A stretch of DNA of 41,157 nucleotides from Pseudomonadota bacterium (GTDB lineage: Bacteria > Pseudomonadota > Alphaproteobacteria > Rhizobiales > Rhizobiaceae): positions 1-41,157 of the forward strand of contig JAIUPA010000042.1 of assembly GCA_020161665.1 (NCBI GenBank), given 5' to 3'. Position 1 is the stretch's first letter. The number at the start of each line of letters is the position of its first letter. Shown here piece after piece: positions 1 through 6,999 of this stretch. Under the pieces are notes generated by a model. The model worked only from the letters and a program-made list of their open reading frames with translations, had not been told where the DNA came from and did no database searches. The position numbers were made by a program, and so were the translations under genes.

Positions 1-1
1 G

Positions 2-286
2 CAGGCCATCATCATCGCAGCAGGTCTGTCCGGCGTGAAGACCAATGCCGATCCGGGTCCTTACTCCGACATCGACATGTATGCCGAAGGCCACACCATC
101 ACCAACGCCCCGAAGCTGCCCTTGAACCTCCTCGACGCCCTGCGCGCCTACGAGGCCGATACCGAACTCCAGCAGGCCCTCGGCACCAGCTTCTCCAAAG
201 CTTACCTCAAGCTCAAACACAACGAGTGGAACACCTATTGCGCCCAGTTTACCAGCTGGGAAGCCGCAACGACCCTCGATATCTGA
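2..286 (+). CDS. Type III glutamine synthetase-like protein (GlnT / gamma-glutamylmethylamide synthetase), C-terminal fragment
   Basis: This is an open frame running in from the left edge of the window; about 94 C-terminal residues are present and the catalytic core lies outside. The fragment reads as the end of a glutamine synthetase catalytic domain: an AAGLSGVKTNADPGPY segment, then LPLNLLDALRAYEAD, LGTSFSKAYLKLK and a final EWNTYCAQFTSWE helix. These are typical of the GlnT / gamma-glutamylmethylamide synthetase (GMAS) branch. Such enzymes join glutamate to ammonia or methylamine at the expense of ATP. The next gene on the same strand is purU, which often accompanies N-methylglutamate pathway genes, so GMAS is a real possibility. 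The tail alone cannot separate GMAS from GlnT. A strong terminator follows the stop codon. Confidence 0.8.
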   Translation, partial: QAIIIAAGLSGVKTNADPGPYSDIDMYAEGHTITNAPKLPLNLLDALRAYEADTELQQALGTSFSKAYLKLKHNEWNTYCAQFTSWEAATTLDI

Positions 287-308
287 GACACCCCAGACAG
301 GAATTGCG

Positions 309-337
309 GACGCCGGGCTTGCCCGGCGTCTTCATTT
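309..337 (+). terminator. Rho-independent terminator after the glutamine synthetase-like gene
   Basis: A perfect 9-bp stem (GACGCCGGG / CCCGGCGTC) closes a 4-nt CTTG loop and is followed by TTCATTT. It lies 22 bases after the stop codon and 41 bases before the purU ATG, so purU probably has its own promoter or relies on read-through. Confidence 0.8.
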
Positions 338-377
338 GGGGGTAAGCCACCGCCAGCAACGCTAAGGATTGACCGAC

Positions 378-1262
378 ATGAAGACCTATGTGCTCACCGT
401 CACCTGCCCGACCGCACGCGGCATCGTCGCCGCCATCTCCGGTTATCTGGCGGAGCGCGGTTGCAACATCGCCGATTCATCGCAGTTCGACGACTTCGAG
501 ACCGGCAAATTCTTCATGCGCGTTTCCTTCCGTTCGGAACAGGGCATCCCCCAGGAGGATGTGGCCGCGGGCTTTCGCCCGGTGGCCGAGAAATTCGGCA
601 TGGATTTCAATATTTACGACGCCGACAAGCCGATGAAGGTTTTGCTCATGGTGTCGCGTTTTGGCCATTGCCTGAACGATCTTCTCTATCGTTGGCGCAT
701 CGGTGCCCTGCCGATTGATATTGTCGGCGTGGTCTCAAACCACTTCGATTACCAGAAGGTTGTCGTCAACCACGACATTCCCTTCCACCACATCAAGGTG
801 ACGAAGGACAACAAGCTGAAGGCCGAGGCGCAATTGCTGGAGATCGTCGAGCAGTCCGGTACGGAACTGGTCGTCCTCGCCCGTTACATGCAGATTCTGT
901 CGGACAAGCTCTGCCAGACGATGTCGGGCAAGATCATCAACATCCACCACTCGTTCCTGCCATCCTTCAAGGGGGCAAACCCCTACAAGCAGGCCTATGA
1001 GCGCGGCGTGAAGCTGATCGGCGCAACGGCGCATTATGTGACGGCTGACCTCGATGAAGGTCCGATCATCGAGCAGGACGTGGTGCGTGTAACCCACGCC
1101 CAATCACCGGACGACTATGTCTCGCTCGGTCGTGACGTGGAAAATCTGGTTCTGGCCCGCGCCATCCATGCCCATATCCACCACCGCACCTTCATCAACG
1201 GCAACCGCACCGTGGTCTTCCCGGCATCCCCGGGGTCCTATGCCTCGGAGAGGATGGGGTGA
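378..1262 (+). CDS. purU: Formyltetrahydrofolate deformylase
   Basis: PurU hydrolyses 10-formyl-THF to formate and THF, which balances the one-carbon pool and supplies formate. The protein has 294 residues, a normal length. An N-terminal ACT regulatory domain (about residues 1-85, starting KTYVLTVTCPTARGIVAAIS) is followed by the formyltransferase fold from MKVLLMVSRFGHCLNDL at residue 86. The catalytic triad is intact: Asn188 and His190 in INIHHSFLPSF, and Asp226 in TADLDEGPII. I chose the ATG at 378 because AAGGA sits 9 bases upstream; a TTG at 369 in the same frame lies within that ribosome-binding site. The upstream neighbour is the GlnT/GMAS-like gene. In bacteria using the N-methylglutamate pathway PurU handles methylamine-derived one-carbon units, so a role there is inferred. 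It ends convergent to the RAM-domain gene. Confidence 0.95.
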   Translation: MKTYVLTVTCPTARGIVAAISGYLAERGCNIADSSQFDDFETGKFFMRVSFRSEQGIPQEDVAAGFRPVAEKFGMDFNIYDADKPMKVLLMVSRFGHCLNDLLYRWRIGALPIDIVGVVSNHFDYQKVVVNHDIPFHHIKVTKDNKLKAEAQLLEIVEQSGTELVVLARYMQILSDKLCQTMSGKIINIHHSFLPSFKGANPYKQAYERGVKLIGATAHYVTADLDEGPIIEQDVVRVTHAQSPDDYVSLGRDVENLVLARAIHAHIHHRTFINGNRTVVFPASPGSYASERMG

Positions 1263-1407
1263 GGAGCGGTCGGGCCGAATGGCCCGAGCCATCGATCCAG
1301 TGAATCGATGGCAGCGACGAACGCGCGAAGCCATGCGTAGCGCCGGGAAAGCCGAGAATGCCGAACGCGCGAAGCCACGCGGTGCGCCGGGCGTCGACCC
1401 CTAAGCC
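1263..1407. repeat. Structured intergenic repeat: two palindromes plus a 30-nt direct repeat
   Basis: The 145-bp gap between convergent purU and the RAM-domain gene is full of symmetry. At 1271-1286 there is a perfect 6-bp stem, CGGGCC / GGCCCG. At 1288-1312 there is a perfect 9-bp stem, GCCATCGAT / ATCGATGGC, around a 7-nt loop. A 30-nt unit at 1318-1347 recurs at 1362-1391 with four mismatches and a 44-nt period; both copies begin CGAACGCGCGAAGCCA. The arrangement looks like a REP- or RIME-type interspersed extragenic element. The purU side lacks any conventional T-tailed terminator, so this element may end both transcripts. Family identity is not established from sequence alone. Confidence 0.65.
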
Positions 1408-1644
1408 TCAAAACGCCGTAAACGTCATGGTCGTCAGCGTGCGCACAATGCCCGGAATATTGGCGATATTCTCGTTGATGAACTTGCCCGCATCCTGCTC
1501 CTCGGTGAGGTAGATTTTCATCAGGAGATCATACTCGCCGCTGGTCGAGTAAAGCTCGGAAACGAGTTCCGTCTTGTAGACGGCATCGGCCACCTCATAG
1601 GTCTTGCCGGGCGCGCATTGCAGCTGGATGAAGATCGGTTTCAT
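1408..1644 (-). CDS. Stand-alone Lrp/AsnC-type RAM (ligand-binding) domain protein
   Basis: This 78-residue protein matches the C-terminal RAM domain of Lrp/AsnC regulators (IFIQLQCAPGKTYEVADAV... SGEYDLLMKIYLTEEQD... IPGIVRTLTTMTF) and has no DNA-binding helix-turn-helix. RAM domains bind small effectors, usually amino acids, at oligomer interfaces. I chose the ATG at 1644 because AGGA lies 6 bases upstream; an in-frame ATG at 1659 has no better signal. It lies 56 bases downstream of the LysR gene on the same strand, so the two are probably co-transcribed beside the lysine/pipecolate operon. An amino-acid-sensing or regulatory partner role is inferred. Its 3' end faces purU across the structured repeat. 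Confidence 0.85.
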   Translation of the reverse strand: MKPIFIQLQCAPGKTYEVADAVYKTELVSELYSTSGEYDLLMKIYLTEEQDAGKFINENIANIPGIVRTLTTMTFTAF

Positions 1645-1700
1645 CGGATATCCTGTCATGAAGGGCGGCGAATCCCGCCTGTTTTGCGGTCACTATGCCG

Positions 1701-2603
1701 TCAATCCGCCACCGGCGGCAAGTCCGCCTGCGCCGTGATCCATTGGCGAAAGGCAATCAGCGGACGGTAATCGCTGCGCTCGCTGGACGACGCGAGATAG
1801 TAGCACCCGGCATTTTCCATCGCCGCGCCAGCGCTGACCAGTCGCCCGGTTTCAAGTTCATGCGCGATCAGAATGGTGGGCACCAGCGCTACGCCGAGCC
1901 CGCTTTCCGCCGCCTGCGCCAGCGTGGAAAACTGGTCGAACAACATGCCGTGCACGCTTTCAAACGCCACGCCATTGGCCGTAAACCATCCCTCCCAGGC
2001 ATCGGGCCGTGAGGTGATGTGGAGAAGCGGGGCTCCAAGCAGGTCGGCCGGATGATGAAGCCCGTGCGCCACCTTGAAGGCCGGGCTGCACACCGGCATG
2101 ACATTTTCTTTCATCAGAAAGGTCAGGTCCGCCCCCGGCCAGTGCGGCATGCCGAAATGAATGGCCGCATCAATCGTATCCAGCCTGAAATCAAAGGGTT
2201 GCAGCCGGGTGACGAGGTTCACCGTCACACCCGGATTCTCCGCCAGAAAGGAGGACAGACGAGGGGCCAGCCAGCGCGTGCCGAAGGTGGGCAGGATGGC
2301 GAGGTTCAGCGAACCGCCCTCCGGATTGGCCCTGAGATTGAGCGACGCCGTCGAGATGCGCTTCAGCGCCTCGCGGATTTCGCGCACATAGCTTTCACCG
2401 GCCAGCGAAAGACGAATGGTCTGACGTTCCCGCAGGAAAAGATCGGCCCCCAGCTGATGCTCCAGCAGACGGATCTGGCGGCTGACGGCGCTCTGCGTCA
2501 GCTGTAATTCGCGCGCCGCCGCCGTGACGGAACCTGTGCGGGCCGCCGCCTCAAAGGCGGAAAGCAATGAAAGGGATGGCAGAAACCGGCGGGCGGGCAG
2601 CAT
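1701..2603 (-). CDS. LysR-family transcriptional regulator (GcvA-like), probable regulator of the amaA-amaB operon
   Basis: The protein has 300 residues. The N-terminal winged helix-turn-helix (about residues 5-62) includes FEAAARTGSVTAAARELQLTQSAVSRQIRLLEHQLG, the standard LysR recognition region. It is followed by a periplasmic-binding-protein-like effector domain (about 90-300: SLNLAILPTFGTRWLAPRLSSF ... GVALVPTILIAHELETGRLV). The ATG at 2603 is preferred over 2609 because GGGAG sits 7 bases before it. The gene is divergent from the flavoprotein gene at 2745 across a short intergenic region, the usual LysR layout, so control of that operon is inferred. A lysine-pathway metabolite is a reasonable effector guess. 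The RAM-domain gene follows on the same strand. Confidence 0.9.
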   Translation of the reverse strand: MLPARRFLPSLSLLSAFEAAARTGSVTAAARELQLTQSAVSRQIRLLEHQLGADLFLRERQTIRLSLAGESYVREIREALKRISTASLNLRANPEGGSLNLAILPTFGTRWLAPRLSSFLAENPGVTVNLVTRLQPFDFRLDTIDAAIHFGMPHWPGADLTFLMKENVMPVCSPAFKVAHGLHHPADLLGAPLLHITSRPDAWEGWFTANGVAFESVHGMLFDQFSTLAQAAESGLGVALVPTILIAHELETGRLVSAGAAMENAGCYYLASSSERSDYRPLIAFRQWITAQADLPPVAD

Positions 2604-2744
2604 GATCATTCTCCCACGGAATGAACTCTTGATAAAGAAGCGATATTCACGCGCCTGAAGGCGCTGTAAAGAGGAAAACCGTCATGCGCACGGAATGATC
2701 TCCTCCTCAACCTTCTCCGTGCGGCTACTTGGGACAAAAAACAC
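2604..2744. promoter_or_regulatory. Divergent regulatory region between the LysR gene and the pipecolate/lysine operon
   Basis: This 141-bp gap must hold both promoters. A short inverted repeat, GCGCC-TGAA-GGCGC, lies at 2651-2664 and could be part of a LysR site, but it is only 5 bp per arm. No convincing -35/-10 pair was seen. The call rests mainly on the divergent layout. Confidence 0.4.
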
Positions 2745-4028
2745 ATGCTGAACGACCCCCGCACGCACGGACTTTGGGAACAAACCGCCCCTGAAGCACC
2801 CGCCACGCCTGAACTCGAAGGCCTTGAGACCGCCGATGTCGTCATCGTCGGCGCGGGCTATACGGGTCTTTCGGCGGCCTACCATCTGGCAAGCCAGGGC
2901 AAGAAGGTTGTCGTTCTGGAAGCCGTCGAGATCGGCTATGGCGGCGCGGGCCGCAATGTGGGCCTCATCAATGGCGGTATGTGGACCATGCCGGACGAAT
3001 TGCCCGGCGTGCTTGGGCCGCTTTATGGCGACCGCCTGCTGTCGCTTTTGGGCGATGCGCCGCTTTACGTGCGCAGTATTATCCAGAAGCATGGCATCGA
3101 ATGCGAACTGGAGACCAATGGCACGCTGCATCTGGCCGTCGGCGATTCCGGACTGAAGGAAATCGAAGAGCGCTGCCGTCAGTGGTCGGCGCGCGGCGCA
3201 CCCGTCAAGGTTCTGTCTGCGGAGGAAACGGCCAAGCGCGTCGGCTCGAAGGCCTATTCCGGCTCCCTGCATGATCCGCGCGCCGGAACGCTGCAGCCGC
3301 TGGCCTATGCCCGTGGCCTTGCCAGAATTGCCGTCGAGGCAGGTGTTTCGATCCACACGAAGAGCGCCGTCACCGGCCTCGCCTTTGAAAACGGCCAGTG
3401 GACGGCCAAAACCGCCAAGGGCTCGGCATCGGCCCCATGGCTCCTCTACTGCACGGACGCCTATTCGAGCGGTCCCTTCGAGGCCATCCGCAAGGAACAG
3501 GTCTATCTGCCCTATTTCAACTTTGCCACGAAGCCGCTCTCGCCCGCCCTTCTCGAAGAAATCCTGCCCGGTCGCGAAGGCTGCTGGAATACGAAAGAAG
3601 TGCTCTCCTCGTTCCGCATGGACAAGGCCGGGCGCATCGTCTTCGGCTCGGTCGGCGCGCTGCGCAACACCGGCTATGCGGTGCATAAGGACTGGTCTGT
3701 CCGTTCGCTGAAGAAGCTCTTCCCGCAGATAGGCAATGTCGAATTTGAGGCCGAATGGTTCGGCTGGATCGGCATGTCGGATGATGCGCTGCCACGCTTC
3801 CACAAGCTCGGCCCGCAGGCTGTCGGCTTCTCCGCTTATAACGGTCGTGGCATTGCGCCCGGCACCATCTTCGGCAAGACGCTGGCCGAACATGTTCTGG
3901 GCCAGATTGCCGAAGCCGAACTGCCGCTGCCGCTGACCACGATCAGCGAGCCTGCCTTCCGCTTCGCCAAGGAAGCTTTCTATGAAGCGGGCGCCCAGAT
4001 TGCCCATATTGCCGGTGCGCGGTTCTGA
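2745..4028 (+). CDS. FAD-dependent amine oxidoreductase, probable L-pipecolate oxidase (AmaA-like)
   Basis: This 427-residue DAO-family flavoprotein carries the Rossmann GxGxxG motif near residue 32-37 (DVVIVGAGYTGLSAAYHLA) followed by VVVLEA, the ribose-binding acidic end of the fold. A second FAD contact lies near the C-terminus (GFSAYNGRGIAPGTIFGKTLAEHVLG). Members of this family oxidise secondary or alpha-amino groups. Pseudomonas putida AmaA oxidises L-pipecolate to piperideine-6-carboxylate, the ring form of aminoadipate semialdehyde. The next gene is an AmaB-type semialdehyde dehydrogenase and a LysR gene is divergent, the same context as amaA/amaB in P. putida, so pipecolate is the inferred substrate. 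Sarcosine or another amino acid cannot be excluded. The ribosome-binding site is weak (GGGA about 10 bases before the ATG). Confidence 0.8.
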   Translation: MLNDPRTHGLWEQTAPEAPATPELEGLETADVVIVGAGYTGLSAAYHLASQGKKVVVLEAVEIGYGGAGRNVGLINGGMWTMPDELPGVLGPLYGDRLLSLLGDAPLYVRSIIQKHGIECELETNGTLHLAVGDSGLKEIEERCRQWSARGAPVKVLSAEETAKRVGSKAYSGSLHDPRAGTLQPLAYARGLARIAVEAGVSIHTKSAVTGLAFENGQWTAKTAKGSASAPWLLYCTDAYSSGPFEAIRKEQVYLPYFNFATKPLSPALLEEILPGREGCWNTKEVLSSFRMDKAGRIVFGSVGALRNTGYAVHKDWSVRSLKKLFPQIGNVEFEAEWFGWIGMSDDALPRFHKLGPQAVGFSAYNGRGIAPGTIFGKTLAEHVLGQIAEAELPLPLTTISEPAFRFAKEAFYEAGAQIAHIAGARF

Positions 4029-4098
4029 TCGCGCCCGGACGCCCTATATGTGAAACATCGCCAAACCGAATAACGAGAAAATCTCCGGAAGGAATAAC

Positions 4099-5640
4099 AT
4101 GACGCTCACGACCTTTGACCTCGCCAGCGAAGCAGGCAAGATCCTTTCTGGCCTCGGCGTTCCCGCCGCCCTTTGGAAGGAAGGCACGCTGGCTGTGCGC
4201 TCCCCCGTCACCGGCCAGCCGCTTGGTTCCGTTCAGGAAGTCGGCCCGGCAGAAGCCGTCAAGGCTATTGACGCCGCCCACATCGCCTTCCTCGAATGGC
4301 GCATGGTGCCGGCCCCCAAGCGCGGCGAACTGATCCGCCTGCTGGGCGAGGAACTGCGCGCCGCCAAGGACGATCTTGGCCGCCTCGTCTCCATCGAAGC
4401 CGGTAAGATCACCTCCGAGGGCCTCGGTGAAGTGCAGGAAATGATCGACATCTGCGATTTCGCCGTCGGTCTTTCCCGCCAGCTTTACGGTCTGACGATC
4501 GCCACCGAACGCGCTGATCACCGCATGATGGAAACCTGGCATCCGCTCGGCGTCACCGGCATCATCTCCGCCTTCAACTTCCCAGTGGCCGTCTGGGCCT
4601 GGAATGCGGCGCTGGCCATCGTCTGCGGCAATGCCATCGTCTGGAAGCCGTCGGAAAAGACCCCACTGACCGCCATCGCCAGCCAGGCCATCTTCGACAA
4701 GGCGCTGAAGCGTTATGTCGAAGCCGGTTACACCGCCCCCGCCAACCTTTCGACGCTGCTGATCGGCGGCGCGGCTGTCGGCGAAGCGCTGGTCGATCAC
4801 CCGAAGGTTCCGCTGGTTTCGGCCACCGGCTCCACCCGCATGGGCCGCGCTGTCGGTCCGAAGCTGGCCGGTCGCTTTGCCCGCGCCATTCTCGAACTGG
4901 GTGGCAACAACGCAGCCATCGTCACCCCGACGGCCAATCTCGACCTGACGCTGCGCGGCGTTGCCTTCGCCGCCATGGGCACGGCTGGCCAGCGCTGCAC
5001 GTCGCTGCGCCGCCTCTTCGTCCATGAAAGCGTCTATGACACGCTGGTTCCGCGCCTGAAGAAGGCTTATGCCTCCGTTCCGGTCGGCAATCCGCTGGAA
5101 GCGGGCATGCTGGTCGGCCCGCTGGTCGACGAAGCCGCCTTCAACGGCATGCAGAAGGCACTGGAAGAAGCCCGCAAGGCTGGCGGCAATGTTGCCGGCG
5201 GCGAGCGCCTGCTCTCCAACGAAGCCGCAAACGCCTACTACGTGCGTCCCGCCATCGTCGAAATGCCCACGCAGGTTGGCCCGGTCATCGAGGAAACCTT
5301 CGCCCCGATCCTCTACGTCATGAAGTATTCGGACTTCGACAAGGCACTGGAACTGAACAACGACGTTCCGCAGGGTCTTTCGTCCTCCATCTTCACCAAC
5401 GACATGCGCGAAGCGGAAGCCTTCACCTCCGCCCGTGGTTCGGATTGCGGCATTGCCAACGTCAACATCGGCCCGTCCGGTGCGGAAATCGGCGGTGCGT
5501 TTGGTGGTGAAAAGGAAACCGGCGGCGGTCGCGAATCGGGTTCGGATGCGTGGAAGGCCTACATGCGCCGCGCGACCAACACCATCAACTACGGCTCCTC
5601 CCTGCCGCTGGCGCAGGGCGTGAAGTTCGACGTGGAATAA
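4099..5640 (+). CDS. amaB: Aldehyde dehydrogenase, probable L-aminoadipate-semialdehyde dehydrogenase (AmaB-like)
   Basis: The 513-residue protein belongs to the ALDH7/antiquitin-like group, which oxidises 2-aminoadipate 6-semialdehyde to 2-aminoadipate with NAD(P)+. Catalytic residues are visible: Cys300 in TAGQRCTSLRRL and the general base Glu266 in AILELGGNN. The fold landmarks GVTGIISAFNFPVAVWAWN, VWKPSEKTPLTAIA and the nucleotide-site glycine VSATGSTRMG are present, and the C-terminal FGGEKETGGGRESGSD segment is typical of this group. GGAAGGA precedes the ATG by 6 bases. It lies 70 bases after the flavoprotein gene and 11 bases before the aminotransferase, so all three are probably one operon. 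Together they would carry pipecolate to 2-aminoadipate and on to 2-oxoadipate. Confidence 0.88.
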   Translation: MTLTTFDLASEAGKILSGLGVPAALWKEGTLAVRSPVTGQPLGSVQEVGPAEAVKAIDAAHIAFLEWRMVPAPKRGELIRLLGEELRAAKDDLGRLVSIEAGKITSEGLGEVQEMIDICDFAVGLSRQLYGLTIATERADHRMMETWHPLGVTGIISAFNFPVAVWAWNAALAIVCGNAIVWKPSEKTPLTAIASQAIFDKALKRYVEAGYTAPANLSTLLIGGAAVGEALVDHPKVPLVSATGSTRMGRAVGPKLAGRFARAILELGGNNAAIVTPTANLDLTLRGVAFAAMGTAGQRCTSLRRLFVHESVYDTLVPRLKKAYASVPVGNPLEAGMLVGPLVDEAAFNGMQKALEEARKAGGNVAGGERLLSNEAANAYYVRPAIVEMPTQVGPVIEETFAPILYVMKYSDFDKALELNNDVPQGLSSSIFTNDMREAEAFTSARGSDCGIANVNIGPSGAEIGGAFGGEKETGGGRESGSDAWKAYMRRATNTINYGSSLPLAQGVKFDVE

Positions 5641-5651
5641 GGACAAACGTC

Positions 5652-6881
5652 ATGGCTGACACCTTGAGCAACGGGGCGGAATTCCGCCCCGCCGGGCGCG
5701 TGACGTCCATCGCCGTTTCGGAGATCGTGCGCATCACCGCCCGCGCCCAGGGCATGAAAAAGGAAGGCCTCGACGTCATCATCCTCGGTGCGGGCGAGCC
5801 GGATTTCGACACGCCCGACCACATCAAGGAAGCGGCCTGGCGCGCCATCAAGGCGGGCCAGACCAAATACACAGCCCTCGATGGAACGCCCGAACTGAAG
5901 GCTGCCATCATCGCCAAGTTCAAGCGCGATAACGGCCTTGAATTCGCTCCCGATGAAATCACCGTCGCGACGGGTGCCAAGCAGGTCATCTTCAACGCCA
6001 TCATGGCAAGCGTAAACCCCGGCGATGAGGTGATCATCCCCACGCCCTACTGGACCTCCTATTCGGATATTGTCCAGATCGCGGGCGGGGTGCCGGTTCT
6101 CGTGCCCTGCCTTGAAAAGAACGGCTTCCGCCTGACGCCGCAAGACCTTGAGGCTGCGATCACACCCAAGACCCGCTGGCTGATGCTCAACTCACCGTCA
6201 AACCCGACGGGCGCCGCCTATACGGCAGAGCATTACCGCCCCATTCTCGATGTGCTTCTGAAGCATGAGCATGTCTGGGTCATGGCTGACGATATGTACG
6301 AGCATATCCTCTATGACGGGCTGGAATTCGTGACCCCGGCACAGGTCGAACCGCGCCTGAAACACCGCACGCTGACCATGAATGGCGTCTCCAAGGCCTA
6401 TGCCATGACCGGCTGGCGCATCGGCTATGCCGGTGGCCCGAAGGCGCTGATCAAGGCCATGGCCGTGGTCCAGGGTCAGGCAACCTCCTGCCCGTCTTCG
6501 GTCAGTCAGGCGGCGGCTGTTGAGGCCCTTAACGGTCCGCAGGACATCGTCCGCGAGCGCTGCGCTGACTTCCAGAAGCGCCGCGATATCGTCGTGGCCG
6601 GGTTGAATGCCATTCCGGGGCTGGTCTGCCCCAATCCGGAAGGCGCGTTCTACACGTTTGCCTCCTGCGCGGGCGTCATTGGGCGCACGACGCCGGACGG
6701 CACCGTTATCGCCTCGGACCGCGACTTTACGAGCTATCTGCTGGAAAGCGTCCATGTCGCCGTGGTGCCGGGCGCAGCCTTCGGCCTTTCACCCTATTTC
6801 CGCATCTCCTATGCCACATCGGAAGCGGAACTGAAGGAAGCGATTGCCCGGATCGCCAAGGCCGTTGCCGCGCTGAACTGA
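5652..6881 (+). CDS. Class I/II pyridoxal-phosphate aminotransferase (aspartate-aminotransferase-like)
   Basis: The 409-residue protein is a fold-type I aminotransferase. The PLP-binding Lys248 lies in NGVSKAYAMTGWRIGYAGG. Upstream are LNSPSNPTGAAYT, whose Asn contacts the PLP ring oxygen, and VMADDMYEHILYDG, whose Asp pairs with the PLP nitrogen. A C-terminal arginine (YFRISYATS) binds the substrate carboxylate. The closest named relatives are alphaproteobacterial AspC/AatA-type enzymes with broad substrate range. Its position 11 bases after amaB suggests it transaminates 2-aminoadipate to 2-oxoadipate, although a general aspartate role is equally compatible with the sequence. The ATG at 5652 was chosen because it immediately follows the amaB stop and starts the family's usual N-terminus. 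A strong terminator closes the operon. Confidence 0.88.
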   Translation: MADTLSNGAEFRPAGRVTSIAVSEIVRITARAQGMKKEGLDVIILGAGEPDFDTPDHIKEAAWRAIKAGQTKYTALDGTPELKAAIIAKFKRDNGLEFAPDEITVATGAKQVIFNAIMASVNPGDEVIIPTPYWTSYSDIVQIAGGVPVLVPCLEKNGFRLTPQDLEAAITPKTRWLMLNSPSNPTGAAYTAEHYRPILDVLLKHEHVWVMADDMYEHILYDGLEFVTPAQVEPRLKHRTLTMNGVSKAYAMTGWRIGYAGGPKALIKAMAVVQGQATSCPSSVSQAAAVEALNGPQDIVRERCADFQKRRDIVVAGLNAIPGLVCPNPEGAFYTFASCAGVIGRTTPDGTVIASDRDFTSYLLESVHVAVVPGAAFGLSPYFRISYATSEAELKEAIARIAKAVAALN

Positions 6882-6905
6882 GGCAAGCAAATCCTTTCGA
6901 ACGAC

Positions 6906-6934
6906 AAAGGCCGGGGCAAAACCCCGGCCTTTTT
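6906..6934 (+). terminator. Rho-independent terminator of the amaA-amaB-aminotransferase operon
   Basis: A perfect 11-bp stem, AAAGGCCGGGG / CCCCGGCCTTT, encloses a 5-nt loop and runs into a T-tract. It lies 24 bases after the aminotransferase stop codon. Confidence 0.92.
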
Positions 6935-6999
6935 GATCTTTCGCATTTCCTCACGCGGACAAACCCGTTTAACTGGTCGTGCGGTCAGGGAGATCTGCC

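Noticed and set aside
1117..1404. Plus-strand ORF across the purU end and the repeat
   Set aside because: The translation follows the repeat units (Arg/Ala-rich) and overlaps purU out of frame. It is the product of the repeat element, not a gene.
3943..5646. Long minus-strand ORF of 567 codons opposite amaB
   Set aside because: It is antisense to clear aldehyde dehydrogenase and flavoprotein genes, has low-complexity Gly/Asp/Arg/Ala composition and no start signal. It is a GC-rich shadow frame.
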